Notes: generated by a model from the letters alone, not told the origin. A DNA stretch of 64,000 nt from Hemicentrotus pulcherrimus (GCA_003118195.1 BEXV01000675.1:78192-142191), one strand, 5' to 3'. Shown: positions 50,501 to 63,525, counted from the first letter of the stretch. Numbers and translations: made by a program.

Positions 50501-52076
50501 GTGCAAGAGATATAGAGATAACCAAATAGAAAACCATAGATTTAAGCTTAAATGATGCAATTAATATCATAGACAAGAGTCAGAAATTATTACCAGTAAC
50601 AAAAACAAAGGAGAAAGTCTCAGTCTCAATAAATCTTTCCATGACACAACCTTCACCATGAACCTTCCATTCAATTCACCAGACCACTCCACACCTCATA
50701 TATTTATATATAGAAATATCATATTCAATACCAAATCAAAATTCTCATTTGATTAGCCTCAACAGGCAACCAACACAGAACAAAGCTTGTTGAGCCAGGA
50801 GAAATCGAACACCAATCGATACCCTGCCCTTCAATATCTAGCTGGCGTGCATGACATTGATCTGCTGGTAACAATAGCCTCTTCGCAGGTTATGACGATT
50901 ATATCCAAGGCGTAGAAATCACTGTCGCTTGGCCTGGCTATATTGCGGATCGATACCGACGGTTAAAGACAGCACACACAGCTGATCTAAGACCAGTCAA
51001 ACACTGGAGTGAAGGCTCTAATGAGGTGATGTTGGTACACATATTAAATTGAGGGAGTGAGTTCAAGATAAAAGAAATAAATAGTCATTTATTGCCCATT
51101 TTTTATGTTTTGATCTGGGGTGTCACTAAAATAAAGGAGGGGGGACACCCCTAACCCTTTATTTCAGTTGATACACCATTATCAAACGCTTCTTCTGAAT
51201 CTTAATCTCAAAATTGTTGAAAGAGTCTTTTTGATGGGGAGGGAGACATTTTTTTTCTTATCTGCAATAAAACTAGTCCCCTCCCCCAAAAAAAATTGTT
51301 TGAAAATTCCTTTCCCCACTCCGTTCAAAATATTGTGACAATGCCCCTGGTCTTGTTCGAACATTGATTAGAACTGCATCAAGACAAATTTTCAGATGGA
51401 CAGCTGCAAAAGATGAACCAATTTAATGAAAAAGCAGCTGGTAGTTTTATACATATCGAGCTCAGAAATAATAGGTATATTTGAGACTCCCAAAATTGTT
51501 GAAATGATTTGATAGAGCATGCCATCTTCAACGAAAATATGAAAACAAAGGCAACATGTATATCATCCAATTCTAACATATCACCATGGTAGGGTCCATG
51601 AAATCACTGACACTCCCCACTCTCTCCCTGTAGAACATTTTGTATACGTTATCCCTTACAATACATCCATTGCTCAAACAGTCGCGCACAGGATTGAGGG
51701 AGGCTACTGAATTTAGTTTTCACACCTGAACTGTCACTAACTGTTTGGCAAATATTTAGCTCCAGTGTTTACATTTGAAATGTAACTAAATCGGCAGCAG
51801 ACAAATGCGTGCTGTATCTCTTACCCCCCTCAATGTAGATTCTCTATTTGGATTGGATGATTCAACAGACCCAAACAGGAAAACGCTATCAAGTTAAGGG
51901 ACAAGGGTTTTGTTGTCTTCTAGATAATATAATAAATAAAGTTATCACAGAAATGATAATCTTTCTGTCTGATATGAAATAAATATTTACAAAGACGTGT
52001 CATTTACCACGATACCACTATAAATATAAAGCAGGTTCATAGAAAGAATGTATGTGATTAAAGAAAACCTTTTTAA

Positions 52077-52125
52077 TAATAATAATAATAATAGTGGGTT
52101 CTTGTATAGCGCTCATGTCAGTCAG
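52077..52125. repeat. (AAT)n next to a GTATAGCGCTC motif
   Basis: An AAT microsatellite abuts gtgggttcttgtatagcgct. Such a junction resembles the end of short interspersed repeats seen in marine invertebrate genomes. Only this fragment is visible. Confidence 0.35.
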
Positions 52126-52797
52126 AGTTTATTGCATTGTCGTTTTCATCTTTTCTTCACAATATATAACTCTATGATAGAGACAAATATTGCCTTTCCA
52201 CTCAACTAAAAAAAAAAGAGATTGCCTGTTGCCATATCACCATTAGAAGATAAATCAGGCATAATAAGTAACAATGCGATTTTGTAAAAAACGATATTTG
52301 TTTTCATTTATGATGTCGTTTTGTTATCATTATGTATGATATTAAGATATATATCATCATTTCCATTATGCCCATTATTGTGTTTACAAATTGCAATGTT
52401 CTTTCCCACACAGAGTTATCATAAAGATGAATTTAGCACACATGAATAAAGTTATATTATGACAACCATTTCTGAGAAATAAATCAATCATGACCTTTGG
52501 CTTTACGTTCACAAACAATCTTCTTTTACATGACTGTCTCACATACGACAGACACCACACACCGGTCTCTTCTTCGCAGTGAAGCTGAGATGGGTCTGTA
52601 ACGACCATGCAGTGTTTAACTTTGGCACACGATATCCCTCTGTCCCCCATTCCGGGGTGTTTGCTGAGCCACTTAGCAGAAGGAGACTGCCTTATTTGAC
52701 GATGAGGCAGAGAGCTTCTATTTGGATATTTTATGACTTTGGTGTGAACATTATCGCCTTCCCGCCCTCTAACCGCTGTCGTCTAGGCCGTTACGAG

Positions 52798-52860
52798 TGC
52801 TGAGAGCCAGAGGGACGCTAAATCATATACATGAGCACAAAGTCAACGCCCTTCTGGCTA
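52798..52860. repeat. Foldback element copy 9
   Basis: The left arm is gctgagagccagagggacgc and the right arm is tcaacgcccttctggctata. It runs straight into an A-rich tract. Confidence 0.8.
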
Positions 52861-52946
52861 TAAAAAAAAAAATTTAAAAAGAAAAAAAAAAAAAAAAAAA
52901 AAAAAAGAAAAAATTTAATAAAAAAAAAAAAAAAAAGGAAAAAACT
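52860..52946. repeat. A-rich tract
   Basis: About 85 bases of nearly pure A with a few G and T. It separates foldback copy 9 from an orphan right arm at 52962-52990. Confidence 0.95.
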
Positions 52947-52961
52947 CATATCATTTATCAC

Positions 52962-52990
52962 AGAGTTAACAGCCTCCTGGGTCTCAACAG
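52962..52990. repeat. Orphan right arm of the foldback family
   Basis: gttaacagcctcctgggtct followed by caacag matches the right arm consensus. No matching left arm lies immediately upstream. Confidence 0.6.
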
Positions 52991-54298
52991 AGCATTTTAG
53001 ATTGAATAGCATCATCAAAGATTAATGTTTTATTATATGTCATTGCTGATCGAGCTGTAAATGAAGTGAGAAGTTTGGGTGCTCTACAGTAGAATTGTTT
53101 AGGAAGATCACACCTTCAACATGTATCCACAGACACTACGAGACAACTTCCATTAAAATTTTGAGTCACGGATGAGAGTTTTTGTTATACTCCGTAGTCG
53201 CCTAGTAAAAAAGACAGACTCTAATGCAGTGTTACAGTTCTGTTCAGGAGAGCTTACTTTTTAATATTTTAAGACTAAACGCTGCATGAATGCTTTTACA
53301 GCAGCTATTTCAAGCTCGATGAAAGCCACTTCTGGATTAACATATTTTGTTTAAGTTTTTAGATAATGAATAATTATCAAAATTCTTTTATCTTCTTTTT
53401 AAATTCAGGTGATTTTTCTCTGAAACTAGTTTTTAAAGAACTTTGAGGGCACTGTTTCTAAACTTTGTGTATCACTTATTTTTCTTATATCTTTGCTGTA
53501 GTAAACAATCCCATATTAGCTGTCAAGGATTTGATCCTAAGTGAACCAAACATCACAACAGCATTGGACAAAACATAACCATTTAATAGCTCAATATAAA
53601 ATCATCATGCCAATTTATTATAATCTGTGGACAACTGAACATGAAAAGTAGGACAGTGGATGAAGGGTATCACTTGCATCTATCTCTAGTATTTCAATGA
53701 AAAGTGCAGAGCGCAAGAGAAAGAGGTCAAACAGGAAACAGCGTGGGGTCAATCCATCTCTGCTTTCCTTCTATGGCAAACAGGAACGCAAAGACAAAGA
53801 GGAAGGAGCCAAATTGAGAAAACATATTTTCTGCTGGTGGAAGTAGTCCACCAAAGGCATGATTGTAAACTTACACTGAAAATTAGTACTAACCTACTTG
53901 TGACAGCAAGATATAAAATGTCCTTTACTTTATCAAATAAAACCAAAGCTTGAACATATCAGTACAAACAGAGTTTTTGTAAGATGAAATTTACTGGTAA
54001 TATTTAAACTCATTTTGTTTAAATCAAGATACATAGAAGAAGCTAGCATCAGGACTGAGCATGTTAAAGCATTTTATTAAGTTTGAAACAAAATGAAATA
54101 GGTGCAATATACAAAGGGGAAAATATGATATTGGAAAAACTTATATATAGGGGATTATACACATTTAAAAAAAATAAAAATAGACAAAGTAAAGTGAAGA
54201 ATAAAACAAGGGTGCAAATGCCAGTAATACAATCTTTTGTAGAAATAAAAACTGACTGTTGTGCAAAAATTGCATAGTAGAATACCTTTATCCCCACC

Positions 54299-54385
54299 AC
54301 CCCCCCCCCCCCNNNNNNNNNNNNNNNNNNNNNNNNNNNNNNNNNNNNNNNNNNNNNNNNNNNCCCCCCCCCCCCCCCCCCCCCC
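54299..54385. other. Poly-C tract with assembly gap (51 N)
   Basis: C runs flank 51 N at 54313-54363, ending in a run of A. The open frames of Gly or Pro across the gap are artefacts. Confidence 0.98.
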
Positions 54386-55776
54386 AAAAAAAAGAAGATA
54401 CAACTCCTAAAGCACTTACAAAATTAAAGCAAAGCTCCAGTCTGAGGACCAGACTACTGATCAAATATTGTGGGGTTATTAGGCATTCAATCAAATTCAT
54501 GTAATATGTACAAGCACCGCATCCAATCACTCAACCCTCCTCAATACATACATCATTAATAAGGGGGATCCCCTAAGACTGCATGTTTGAAACAGTCATG
54601 ATAGATGGGTTCATTACAAAATGGCTCTTGCCCCAGCTGTACCCCATTCCAAAGACTTAACATTCTCTTTTGTTATACTTTCATTTTCACCAATATTCCT
54701 TCCTCCCTCATAATCTATAACTATTCTGCACCCTGTTCCTCTGTTTAAAGTCTTGTCATTTTACTTCCAATTTTAGTTTGATTGGCAACCTCTCCCCTGG
54801 TACTTTTTCTTTATTGTTTTACTTTTGCAGATACTATTCCACATCATACTTCTTTCTATGTTTCCTGCTCCTTTTCCATCAGGATTCTTTTTCCTTATCT
54901 GTTTACTTTTGCAGCTACCATTACAACTCATACATTTTCTATTTATTTTCTATCCAGGCAGGTTCCTCAATACATGATCCTTGAAATATATTCAAGCATT
55001 AAATATTGAATTTCTCATTTTCTATTCCAGGCAAAGCATGGCATTCACAGGATTTTTAATCCGATATCTCTCAGAGAATCCTAAATAATTCAGGTCTCAA
55101 ATGTCACTTTTAGCCGTATATCCCATCCATTCATATCCAAAGTAAACATACAACTATGAAGCACAGCACTTAAAACCCAGGCATATTGTGAAATCAAATA
55201 TGATTCAACCATGAAGCTACAAACAAATTAAGCTAGTCTGCCACCCTCCCTCCTATTTAAATAGATATACGAAAGGACTAGCTTATTCACTTTATTCTCC
55301 TGTGTAAAGCAAGTCCCTGTGTGTATTGTAATTCTTCCATTATTCATTTTTCAGCTATGAATCTTGCATTGGCAGACTATCGCCTCGCTTCTGCCATCCA
55401 TTACCACGACAAAAATGAACAAGAGCGGACTCCTACCATCTCTAAGGTGAAGCGTTGCCAACTTTGCCAACGTCCTTTTGCTTCTCAACAGATAATGGCT
55501 TTCAAGCATTTTCTATTTATGTGTCTTTAGTATCACTTTGCATTCATTTCAGTCCCATTTGCATACTTTCCGTGTTGTGTCATATGCAATCAGTCAGTCA
55601 GGCTCATTACTTCTGGCCATTAATGGTAAACCCCCAAGGATTTATACCAGACTGCAGGGGATGAATTCATTAAGCTGCTGATGAAGGATCTTCAGTAATA
55701 TAATATTCCATATTAAAGTTATATCTGATCTGATAGTGAATATCTTTGTAATATTTGTGTATCAAACGATATAGTA

Positions 55777-55848
55777 CCCGTTGAGAGCCAAAAGGGCATG
55801 AAATTGTATACTTGTAAACAAAATTAATGCCCTTCTGCCTGTCAGCAC
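55777..55848. repeat. Foldback element copy 10
   Basis: The left arm is cgttgagagccaaaagggca and the right arm is ttaatgcccttctgcctgtc. The flank cagcacatgatgtgaa resembles that of copy 5. Confidence 0.85.
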
Positions 55849-57131
55849 ATGATGTGAACTCATTTTCAAGTTCAAATACCAAGTCTGAGAAAGAATGTAT
55901 TGTGACATTTGGAGTTCTAGCACAAATAGCATACATCCTGATTTTTTGTTCTGACCTATTTCGTCTTTTCAAAGGAAATAAGAATAAAACATTAAATGAA
56001 GGAGAAGTTCTGCTACTTTTATGTGCCCATCTGGTTTCTATATGGTATCATGTTATGGGAAAACAGTCTCCTACACCTCAAGGCCTCCCCTCAACCAAAT
56101 GTCAAACCTAGGGTGCGAAAATACAATCAAAGACAAGTTGTCTCTTGATGTCGCATCACCAGGACAACAAGGTTTCACTTCCTGTGGGCCCTGTTTTGAT
56201 GTAGTCAACCATATGTGTAAATCTAAACCAGGTACAATTTGTGTCTTCTCTGTCGAGTGCTGTAGACATTTTCCAACCTTGCCCTAAAAACAAGACCAAT
56301 CAATGAACTTGAAAACAATTACCCTGGCAGGTTTTCACTTCCCGTTTCAAGCTGTCATAATGTATACCACATACCTGTCTAAGAGTTGGATGGTAGATAA
56401 ACACTATCGACCGTGGCAAAGCGTAACATGTGTCAGCTTTCAATGGGCTGGCATACCGTTTTTCGAATGATCACTGACAGAAATATCCTCCATTTTAATT
56501 TTGGTAGCCTCAGCGAAATGCGTAATGCAAACCAGATAATTGGTTTATTTGGGATATGAGAAAATATCCCATCAAAGTACCTTGTTGGTACATTCTATTT
56601 GATTTTGTAGAGAATAGAAAGTGCTTCCACCAGAGAATATGCTTAACCCCTGCCAACTTGATAGTAAATCTAAGAATAACAGGGAATATCACAAAAAATG
56701 CATGTATGTTTTCAGTTGATTCTTTAACTCTTTACATCACTTAATACTTAGATGAATTGTCTCTCTCCCGGTTTCCTAATAATATCAATGCTTATGTAAC
56801 AGCAATGATATATCTTAAACAAGAAATAGGATTCTGTAAATAATACTAAGTACAGAATTCTTAATTTTTCAAATTCAAAAGACGACAAAAATATACGGTG
56901 AAACAAGAAATGAGAGCAGAAATTACAGAACAGGAATCTCAGTGAACTGTTGAATGAGAAATTCTCTGAACTTTCCTAAACTTCCTTCAGTGAAGAACAG
57001 CTCAAAACTTTGTGGGAAAGAGTGATAGGTTTCGATACAACATCGACCAGGTATGTTCAGAAGTTTAGATCTTTATCAAAGCGATGTGTAAGATTCAAAT
57101 GTCTACACTTCCTGCCTGGGTGTAAGGTAAT

Positions 57132-57204
57132 CGGTTGAGAACCAGAAGAGCATTAACTGATATCATTTTATACCGAGTTATAGCGCCCTTCTCGCACTCT
57201 GCAG
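57132..57204. repeat. Foldback element copy 11
   Basis: The left arm is cggttgagaaccagaagagc and continues attaac. The right arm is ttatagcgcccttctcgcac. Confidence 0.75.
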
Positions 57205-57370
57205 GTAATATGTTCATGTAGAATGGGATGTGACCCCAAGAAGGGAGAAGCAAAAAAGTATAACTTTTCTTTTCATATTTTCTTGATCTATTGCTACTTC
57301 TTATTTTTTTAAAACATATTTTTTTAATGGAAATGTGAGGGACTGAAAAATTGTTTGCAATTTAAAATGA

Positions 57371-57669
57371 GTTCTTGGACATTCTTCTAAAGTATTCCTT
57401 ACTATAATGGCACAGCCATATTTGTTGAATGTGTAGTGCACCTATAAACTCCTAACAGCTTGAATTATACAGTTCTTGGACATAGTTTTGAAGTGTTCCT
57501 TACTAATTGCACAGCCATATTTGAAGATTGTGTAGTGCAACTATAAACTCCTAACAGCTTGAATTATACAGTTCTTGGACATCCTTTTGAAGTGTTCCTT
57601 ACTAATGGCACAGCCATATTTGAAGATTGTGTAGCGCACCTATAAACTCCTAACAGCTTGAATTATACG
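57371..57669. repeat. Tandem repeat, about 100-bp unit x 3
   Basis: Units start with gttcttggac at 57371, 57472 and 57571 and end with cagcttgaattatac. They share ggcacagccatatttg and cctataaactcctaac. Units 2 and 3 are closer to each other than to unit 1. No open frame of note. Confidence 0.95.
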
Positions 57670-60639
57670 AGGGTCCAAATCAATTAGGGTGATTGATCAT
57701 GTAAGATTGCTTGCTGAGAGTCCTCACTCAGTCGGTCGCTACCTGATCAGTAAATGTAGCAAGAATCTCAATGAGGGAAGATTTAACTAGCTGCACCTGC
57801 CTCTATATACAGTGCTTCTGCTCGCCACGTTACCCAAGCGATTAGCAATACATCAGCGCTACACTCAACATATGCTGCTACTTCTGACGATACAACTTAC
57901 AGAATAGTAAATAGATTTGAGACAATATGGGGGCTAGCTCCTTTTATCAATGCTCTTTTTTCTTTTGAAGTTCAGGCTAGCTACTAAGACATTCCTTGAG
58001 ATGATCTAATGCGAATGATGGAAGGAAGGGTGACGTTTTGACCTGATTAATATAATCCATCTTCTTTTTTCTACTCCGCAGGAGGCGAGGGCACATGCTA
58101 TGCATACATATGAGTGGAGGATAGATAGGGAAGATCCAGGGAGAAGTCATACAGACCCCCTGATTATCATCAACTAGTTCATAACTTGCATTTCGATACA
58201 CTTGAGACACATCTCAGTACTATTGCAGCCTAGTATGGGAAGTGTTTCTGTACAAAAGGCAAATCATGTGTGTTACACAATTCAACAGAGCTAACAAGAA
58301 AGGCTTCTTTTTTCTAAACGAAAGAAGAAAAGAATGTTGGGATTGCTATCATGATGATGGCAATTAGTTTGGGTAGATATTTGAAAAAGTATGCATGTAC
58401 AAAGAATATTATGAGAGAGAAAGCAAAATATTCATCCTTTTAAACCTACACAAGTCAAATGTTGCCAGAATAATATAAAATCCAAGTTTCAAATGATGGT
58501 AGAACATGGTTGTACCCATATAATTAGTATCACTTACAGCGCAAATACATCATACTAACTTTTTTTTTTCCAGCAACGTAAACAAACAAAGGAAAACTCC
58601 AGATAAACTATATGTCTTTGAACATCATTACTGATAATGAAAAAAAAGACATAAATGAACACACTGTGTACATTATTAAGTAGTATCATAGATAACAACA
58701 GAAAGGGTGTGTCCATTGATCCTCCCTGGCACTTCTTCACCCTCTCCATTACCTGGTACGCCTCAGCTTGTCTTGAAGCTTCCAGCTGTGAAATTCTTGG
58801 AGTTTGCCCTTCGTTCTCCAGGGGAAGCAGATATCAACAACTAGTATCCAGAGATGACTTTATTTTTAGTCAATAAGGTCACGAAGAGCGGAGGTCTTGA
58901 ATGGCTGAAACACTGTATCTTGGAGTAAAGGATTTTACCAAGATGGGTATGGACTATGGGAGTCTGTCACAGCGGAGCTGCATCCTATGTTAGCTAATGA
59001 GAGATGATGATGCTTGGTGCTATTACTTCAAGGATGAAGTATGGTATCTCAAGGTTATGATGATTAATGATGGTGGCAACAACTTTGATGATCACTTTGG
59101 CGATTCTCGCAGCTACAGCAGCTCAGACAACTTGGCACCAATGACAGTAATCCCAAAATGGTGGTAATATATGATAGCATCACTCACTGTATATAAACCA
59201 GGCTGTAAGAGTATCTTTCCAATAGGATAGACTAATAGTCCAAGTTGGTTAATCAAATTGAAGAAGGTGATGATGCTAACTGTCAATAAAAACGCTAAGA
59301 CATCACCATAATCAAGAATAGCAAAATGAAGATGCTAGATGATGCCAGTTGACAACAGTGGATGCAGAGAGTCAATGGCTAAGAATAATGAAGATTGATC
59401 ACAGTCTTTATATGTTACAGATAAATAAACAAAACTGTATATTTATTGCGCAAGTTTATTCTTTAAAAAAGATGAATATTCCTGACAATTACTAATGATC
59501 AGTTTCCAGAACCAAATGATTGACAGCAGATCATTCACCAAGTGAACAGCAACAAAGCCTCCATATCCTTCAGAAATCCCAGTAAAAACAACAACACAGA
59601 GAAGATGTAAATCACTGGGAGTCAGTGTCCTAGTTCAATGCATAGGGGGTGCTTCACTGTTAATGGCCGCTACCCAAGCGGAGCGAAGAAAACATGTTAT
59701 TAGGAAGGACCTTCAGGGTTAGTGATTGGTTTTGGAAGCCTGCTCAGATAGCAGGCTTTCTATCCATCTTCTTCTCTTGGTAACCCACCATCGCCATGCC
59801 ATGCCAGACTTGCTTGCTTGCTTGCGGTCAGCTACCATACAGGGCCCCCCAGCATAGCAGATGCATGCTGATGGGTCGGAGGAGGGCTGAGGGTAAAAGT
59901 AGGAAGAGGTAGGAAAAGGGGAGGGGTTGGGAGATTACTTTTTAATCCTCCAGCTTTTAAAGTTTTTGGACAAGCAAAGAAGAGTTGCTACAATAAATGC
60001 TCGACACTGGAATCTATGGAGGGATAAGCATTGATGACCGAAAGGCGATCTGTTCTCAAAGCCAAGATGCAACTTATTGATCCAATATGGATATAGGAGT
60101 GAGATGATTGAAATGTTTGACTTTTGATTGACGGGTGACAAGACAGTTCCAAACACATCTCTTTTCAACAATATGGTCAAATATCAAACGATATAACGAT
60201 AACGTCTTTTCGCTCCTCAACAGACTATTTTATCTTGACATACAATCCCTTTGAAAAAAAAGCAAATATGAGTGTGATATATGCTTGTGAACATTGTCAT
60301 AAAACAGACCATAAAACTCTGCATCGTTGCTTTCAATATTACATCATATATCTTATTTCAGATTTTGGATATCTAAAAAATGAAGGAATATTTTGGGGGA
60401 AATGTAATACACAATCATAATGTTCCAAACTACCAACATGTTTATTGGGGTTTCTTTATTATGGGTGCACCATTTATTAACCAGTTGTATGATTGCTGAA
60501 GTGTAGCGAATAGAAAACACATGCATGGGTTTAAATATGGAAATGGGGAAGTTGTGCTCCTTTACCCCCTAATACACACCAGCACTCTGGTTTCTAGATT
60601 TGATTTTGAAAGGTGGGGCCCCCACTCATCATGGCTGTG

Positions 60640-60960
60640 CCCTTCTGCCTGGTAACAGCTGGGGGAATACCTTCCTTCTACCGCTGGATGACTAAATCAT
60701 CCGCCGTATTAACAGCTGAAATCCAATTTGAGTTTGCCACGCTCAGAGCGAGCGGGGAGAGATAAAAAGAAGCGAGACACATTTTTCTCTGCCGGAAACC
60801 GCAGCACTAATTGTGATTCTACCTAGCTGCCTCCCGTTGAGAGACCAACTGTTCTTCTGTTAAGAGATCCCCTTATTTCTCAATTAAGTTAATTCAACTA
60901 TTGTACCATTCATTCAAAGCTGTTCTTTGCATCGCCGGGTTGTGAATATAAGCACGGAGT
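60640..60960. other. GC-richer block, candidate conserved non-coding element
   Basis: Mixed-composition, repeat-free sequence with CG dinucleotides and motifs such as gactaaatcatccgccg and gcactaattgtgattc. It also contains fragments reminiscent of the foldback arms (cccttctgcctgg, cccgttgagagacc), too weak to call. Confidence 0.3.
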
Positions 60961-61171
60961 ACGTAGGAATGCAGTCAGAACCATATTCATTACATTTGTA
61001 GGTACATCTCACATATCTGGAGTGCGAATAACTCATTACACCTTATTACTAAAAAATTCCAATGTTAGAAAAATGAGACAAGATATTAGTTTTATATACA
61101 CGTATGCACAATATAAGAGCAAGACAAAGCTATTTTGCTCCATACATTACTTACTTTGTCTAAAAATTTGG

Positions 61172-61210
61172 TTTATCTGATAACTTTATCTGATAACTTT
61201 ATCTGATAAC
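61172..61210. repeat. Tandem repeat, 13-bp unit x 3
   Basis: tttatctgataac occurs three times without change. Confidence 0.97.
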
Positions 61211-62659
61211 TATATTCAAGAAACAGCCCTACTAAATCTTCGATTAAAAATATGAAATTTAATGTATCCTCATCTACCTGTTAGATATTTTGTGTATTCT
61301 AATTTAAATAGCAAGTGCACTGTACTACAATTATACAAACACGATCAAAACTACCCAGGGCAATTTACAATAGCTATGTGCTCCACCTATTGAAATGTGT
61401 GTGAATATGACAATGATGCATTGTGTAATCCAAACATGATTTCTATGGGACATAACAATGGAGTTTTTGAAACTGACATAACAATGGAGATTTTGAAATT
61501 GAAATTTCAAAAATAGGCCAATTGCTTTTCATTATCCTGCACACCAATTAGATAATTAGTATTAATTACTCTTCACCTATTTCTCATCAGTATTATGTCT
61601 ATTGAATACACACTAATTGACCACACGGCTGATCTGGGCACTCTTCATGCCCAACCCCTTCTGATAGCTATGACATCAAACCCCCTACCATTGTGGGATG
61701 TCCATCTCAAGCTAATTAGTCCAGATATCCAGTCATCAAGGGGCAATAATATATCATTTCATCTCTTTGGAATCCCAAGGGCAGTAACTCAGTGTAAAAT
61801 GATGTGGGTAAATGACCTTTTTGCTCTAAACAAATGACTTATTATTTTGTTGTTATTGTTTTTCTTGGGGGAGGGGCATGACAAGCTATATAACTCTAGA
61901 AGGCTAGAATTCAATTTAATTGTTGAAGAATAATTATTGATTATTATTCTTTTTACAACGAGCTTCTTGGTAGCACTAGTCCAAGTCTAATCCTCTCTAC
62001 TATACTATACAAGCAAGAGATGTAAAAGGTTCATGTTTCACTTGAATCTATTCCATAATGCATATTTGGCCTTAAATCAAGGGTCATTATCATGATTGCT
62101 CATTGATAATAATAAGCTGTTCTTGTATCAAATTATGGTGAAACGTCTCTGTGCGCTTCCAAAGGACTTCGTATATTATTACCCCGGCTTTAGTAATAGC
62201 ATATTCAACGTGCTGTAGAGTGGGCAATTCTGTCAATACCATAATTGTTTGTTACCCCCAAGAAGGCTGCTACTGCCACTGACAGTGCACAGCTCGAACA
62301 TCCTTCTTGCAGCTAGTTGTCGACAATATGTCTAGGCAGCATACAAATTATCCGCAAAAATGCGGCATGTATATAAAATATGCTCAAGAGTAACACCATA
62401 GTGCAAAACTTTTTCTATTTAGTATTGAATTTCCTTCGTTTCCGCTCATCAATCGCATCATTTTGGGACAAAATGTTAAGACGGTGATGGGGAGAACGGG
62501 GAAAGGAGAGCCAAACTAAACACCTGAGGAGATTCTTTACTTCCAGACATGGATCACGTAAAAGCTGTACTCCTTCATCCGTAATTCCTCGACCCATCTC
62601 CTTGGGAGACTGGAAGAGACTCTCCAGCTCTAATATTGATGAGCGGGAGGCCCTTTGAA

Positions 62660-62702
62660 GATGCGGCAGAGACAGAGAGAGGATGCGAGATGGAGGGAGA
62701 GG

Positions 62703-62737
<35 letters not shown>

Positions 62738-62747
62738 GAGAGGATGG

Positions 62748-62785
<38 letters not shown>

Positions 62786-63010
62786 ATTACATGGAGCAAG
62801 AGATGAAGCGAAAGAGAAATAGAGGGATTAGGAAGAGACAGACAAATAATGAGTAATAAAGAGAAAAGAGAGTGAGAGATGAAGAGAAAGAGGGGGAGAG
62901 AGGGAGAGAGGGAGAGAGAGAGAGCGAGAGAAAGAAAGAAAAAAACAGGAGAAAAAAAATGATTGAGAGTGTAGAGATAAATGAGAGAGCAGGAGAGGGA
63001 TGATAAATAA
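62660..63010. repeat. Purine-rich tract with two (GA)n cores
   Basis: GA runs at about 62705-62733 and 62752-62785 sit in A/G-rich sequence. Ser/Leu/Pro open frames on the minus strand are compositional. Confidence 0.95.
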
Positions 63011-63448
63011 GCAAGAGAAGAGCGGGTATTTAATGAATTACAAAGGCAGCGTGTGAGAGGCGGAATGGCTGTACAAAAGGATATATTACATTACATCGTC
63101 TCACCGACAGACCTACCGTGATAATAAAGTATACAGGAGGAGGTGGAAACGAGAGTGAAAAGGGAATTCAAAAAGCCGTCAATGGTGCGTGGAATATCTT
63201 GTGAAGAAGAAATAGGACACCACTTGATAAATAATGGCTGATATTGGTGCTGAACGGATGGTTTTTTGTGATGCTCAATCTGCATCAGACCTGATGTTTG
63301 GAATAGCAGCTCGACAGGCGATACCATTCTGAATTCTCCTTTTTACTAAGTAGAATAGATATTAGGGTAAAGTACGCTGCAGTTTGCACAAGGAGTGCAC
63401 ATATGAAGTCAGCATTCGACCCACATCAGCCTGTCGGTGTGGATATAT

Positions 63449-63525
63449 CTGCTGAGAGCCAGAAAGGCATTAGCCCATGGCACCTTCCATAGATGAAGAT
63501 TGGACGCCCTTCTTGCTCTCATCAG
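63449..63525. repeat. Foldback element copy 12
   Basis: The left arm is ctgctgagagccagaaaggc and the right arm is gacgcccttcttgctctcat followed by cag. The loop, about 30 bases, is longer than in other copies. Confidence 0.8.

Noticed and set aside
54064..54530. Gly-rich or Pro-rich frames across the poly-C gap
   Set aside because: They are produced by the homopolymer and the run of N.
55321..55530. Plus-strand frame with a CQLC motif, considered as a zinc-finger exon
   Set aside because: Only one Cys pair is present, with no matching His or Cys partners at finger spacing and no supporting splice sites.
57371..57669. CRISPR-like reading of the repeated units
   Set aside because: The units are contiguous 100-bp tandem repeats without unique spacers, and the window is clearly eukaryotic.
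60826..60870. Fragment resembling the left arm of the foldback family (cccgttgagagacc)
   Set aside because: The match covers only about 14 bases and no paired arm follows at the expected distance.
61595..61837. 80-codon plus-strand frame with non-repetitive sequence
   Set aside because: No domain or family resemblance, and AT-rich flanks without splice or promoter signals.
62415..62597. Minus-strand ATG frame with a possible CAG|GTGTTT donor, considered as a distant first exon
   Set aside because: The sequence around the start and the donor is unremarkable, the residues match nothing known, and no phase or motif ties it to the gene.
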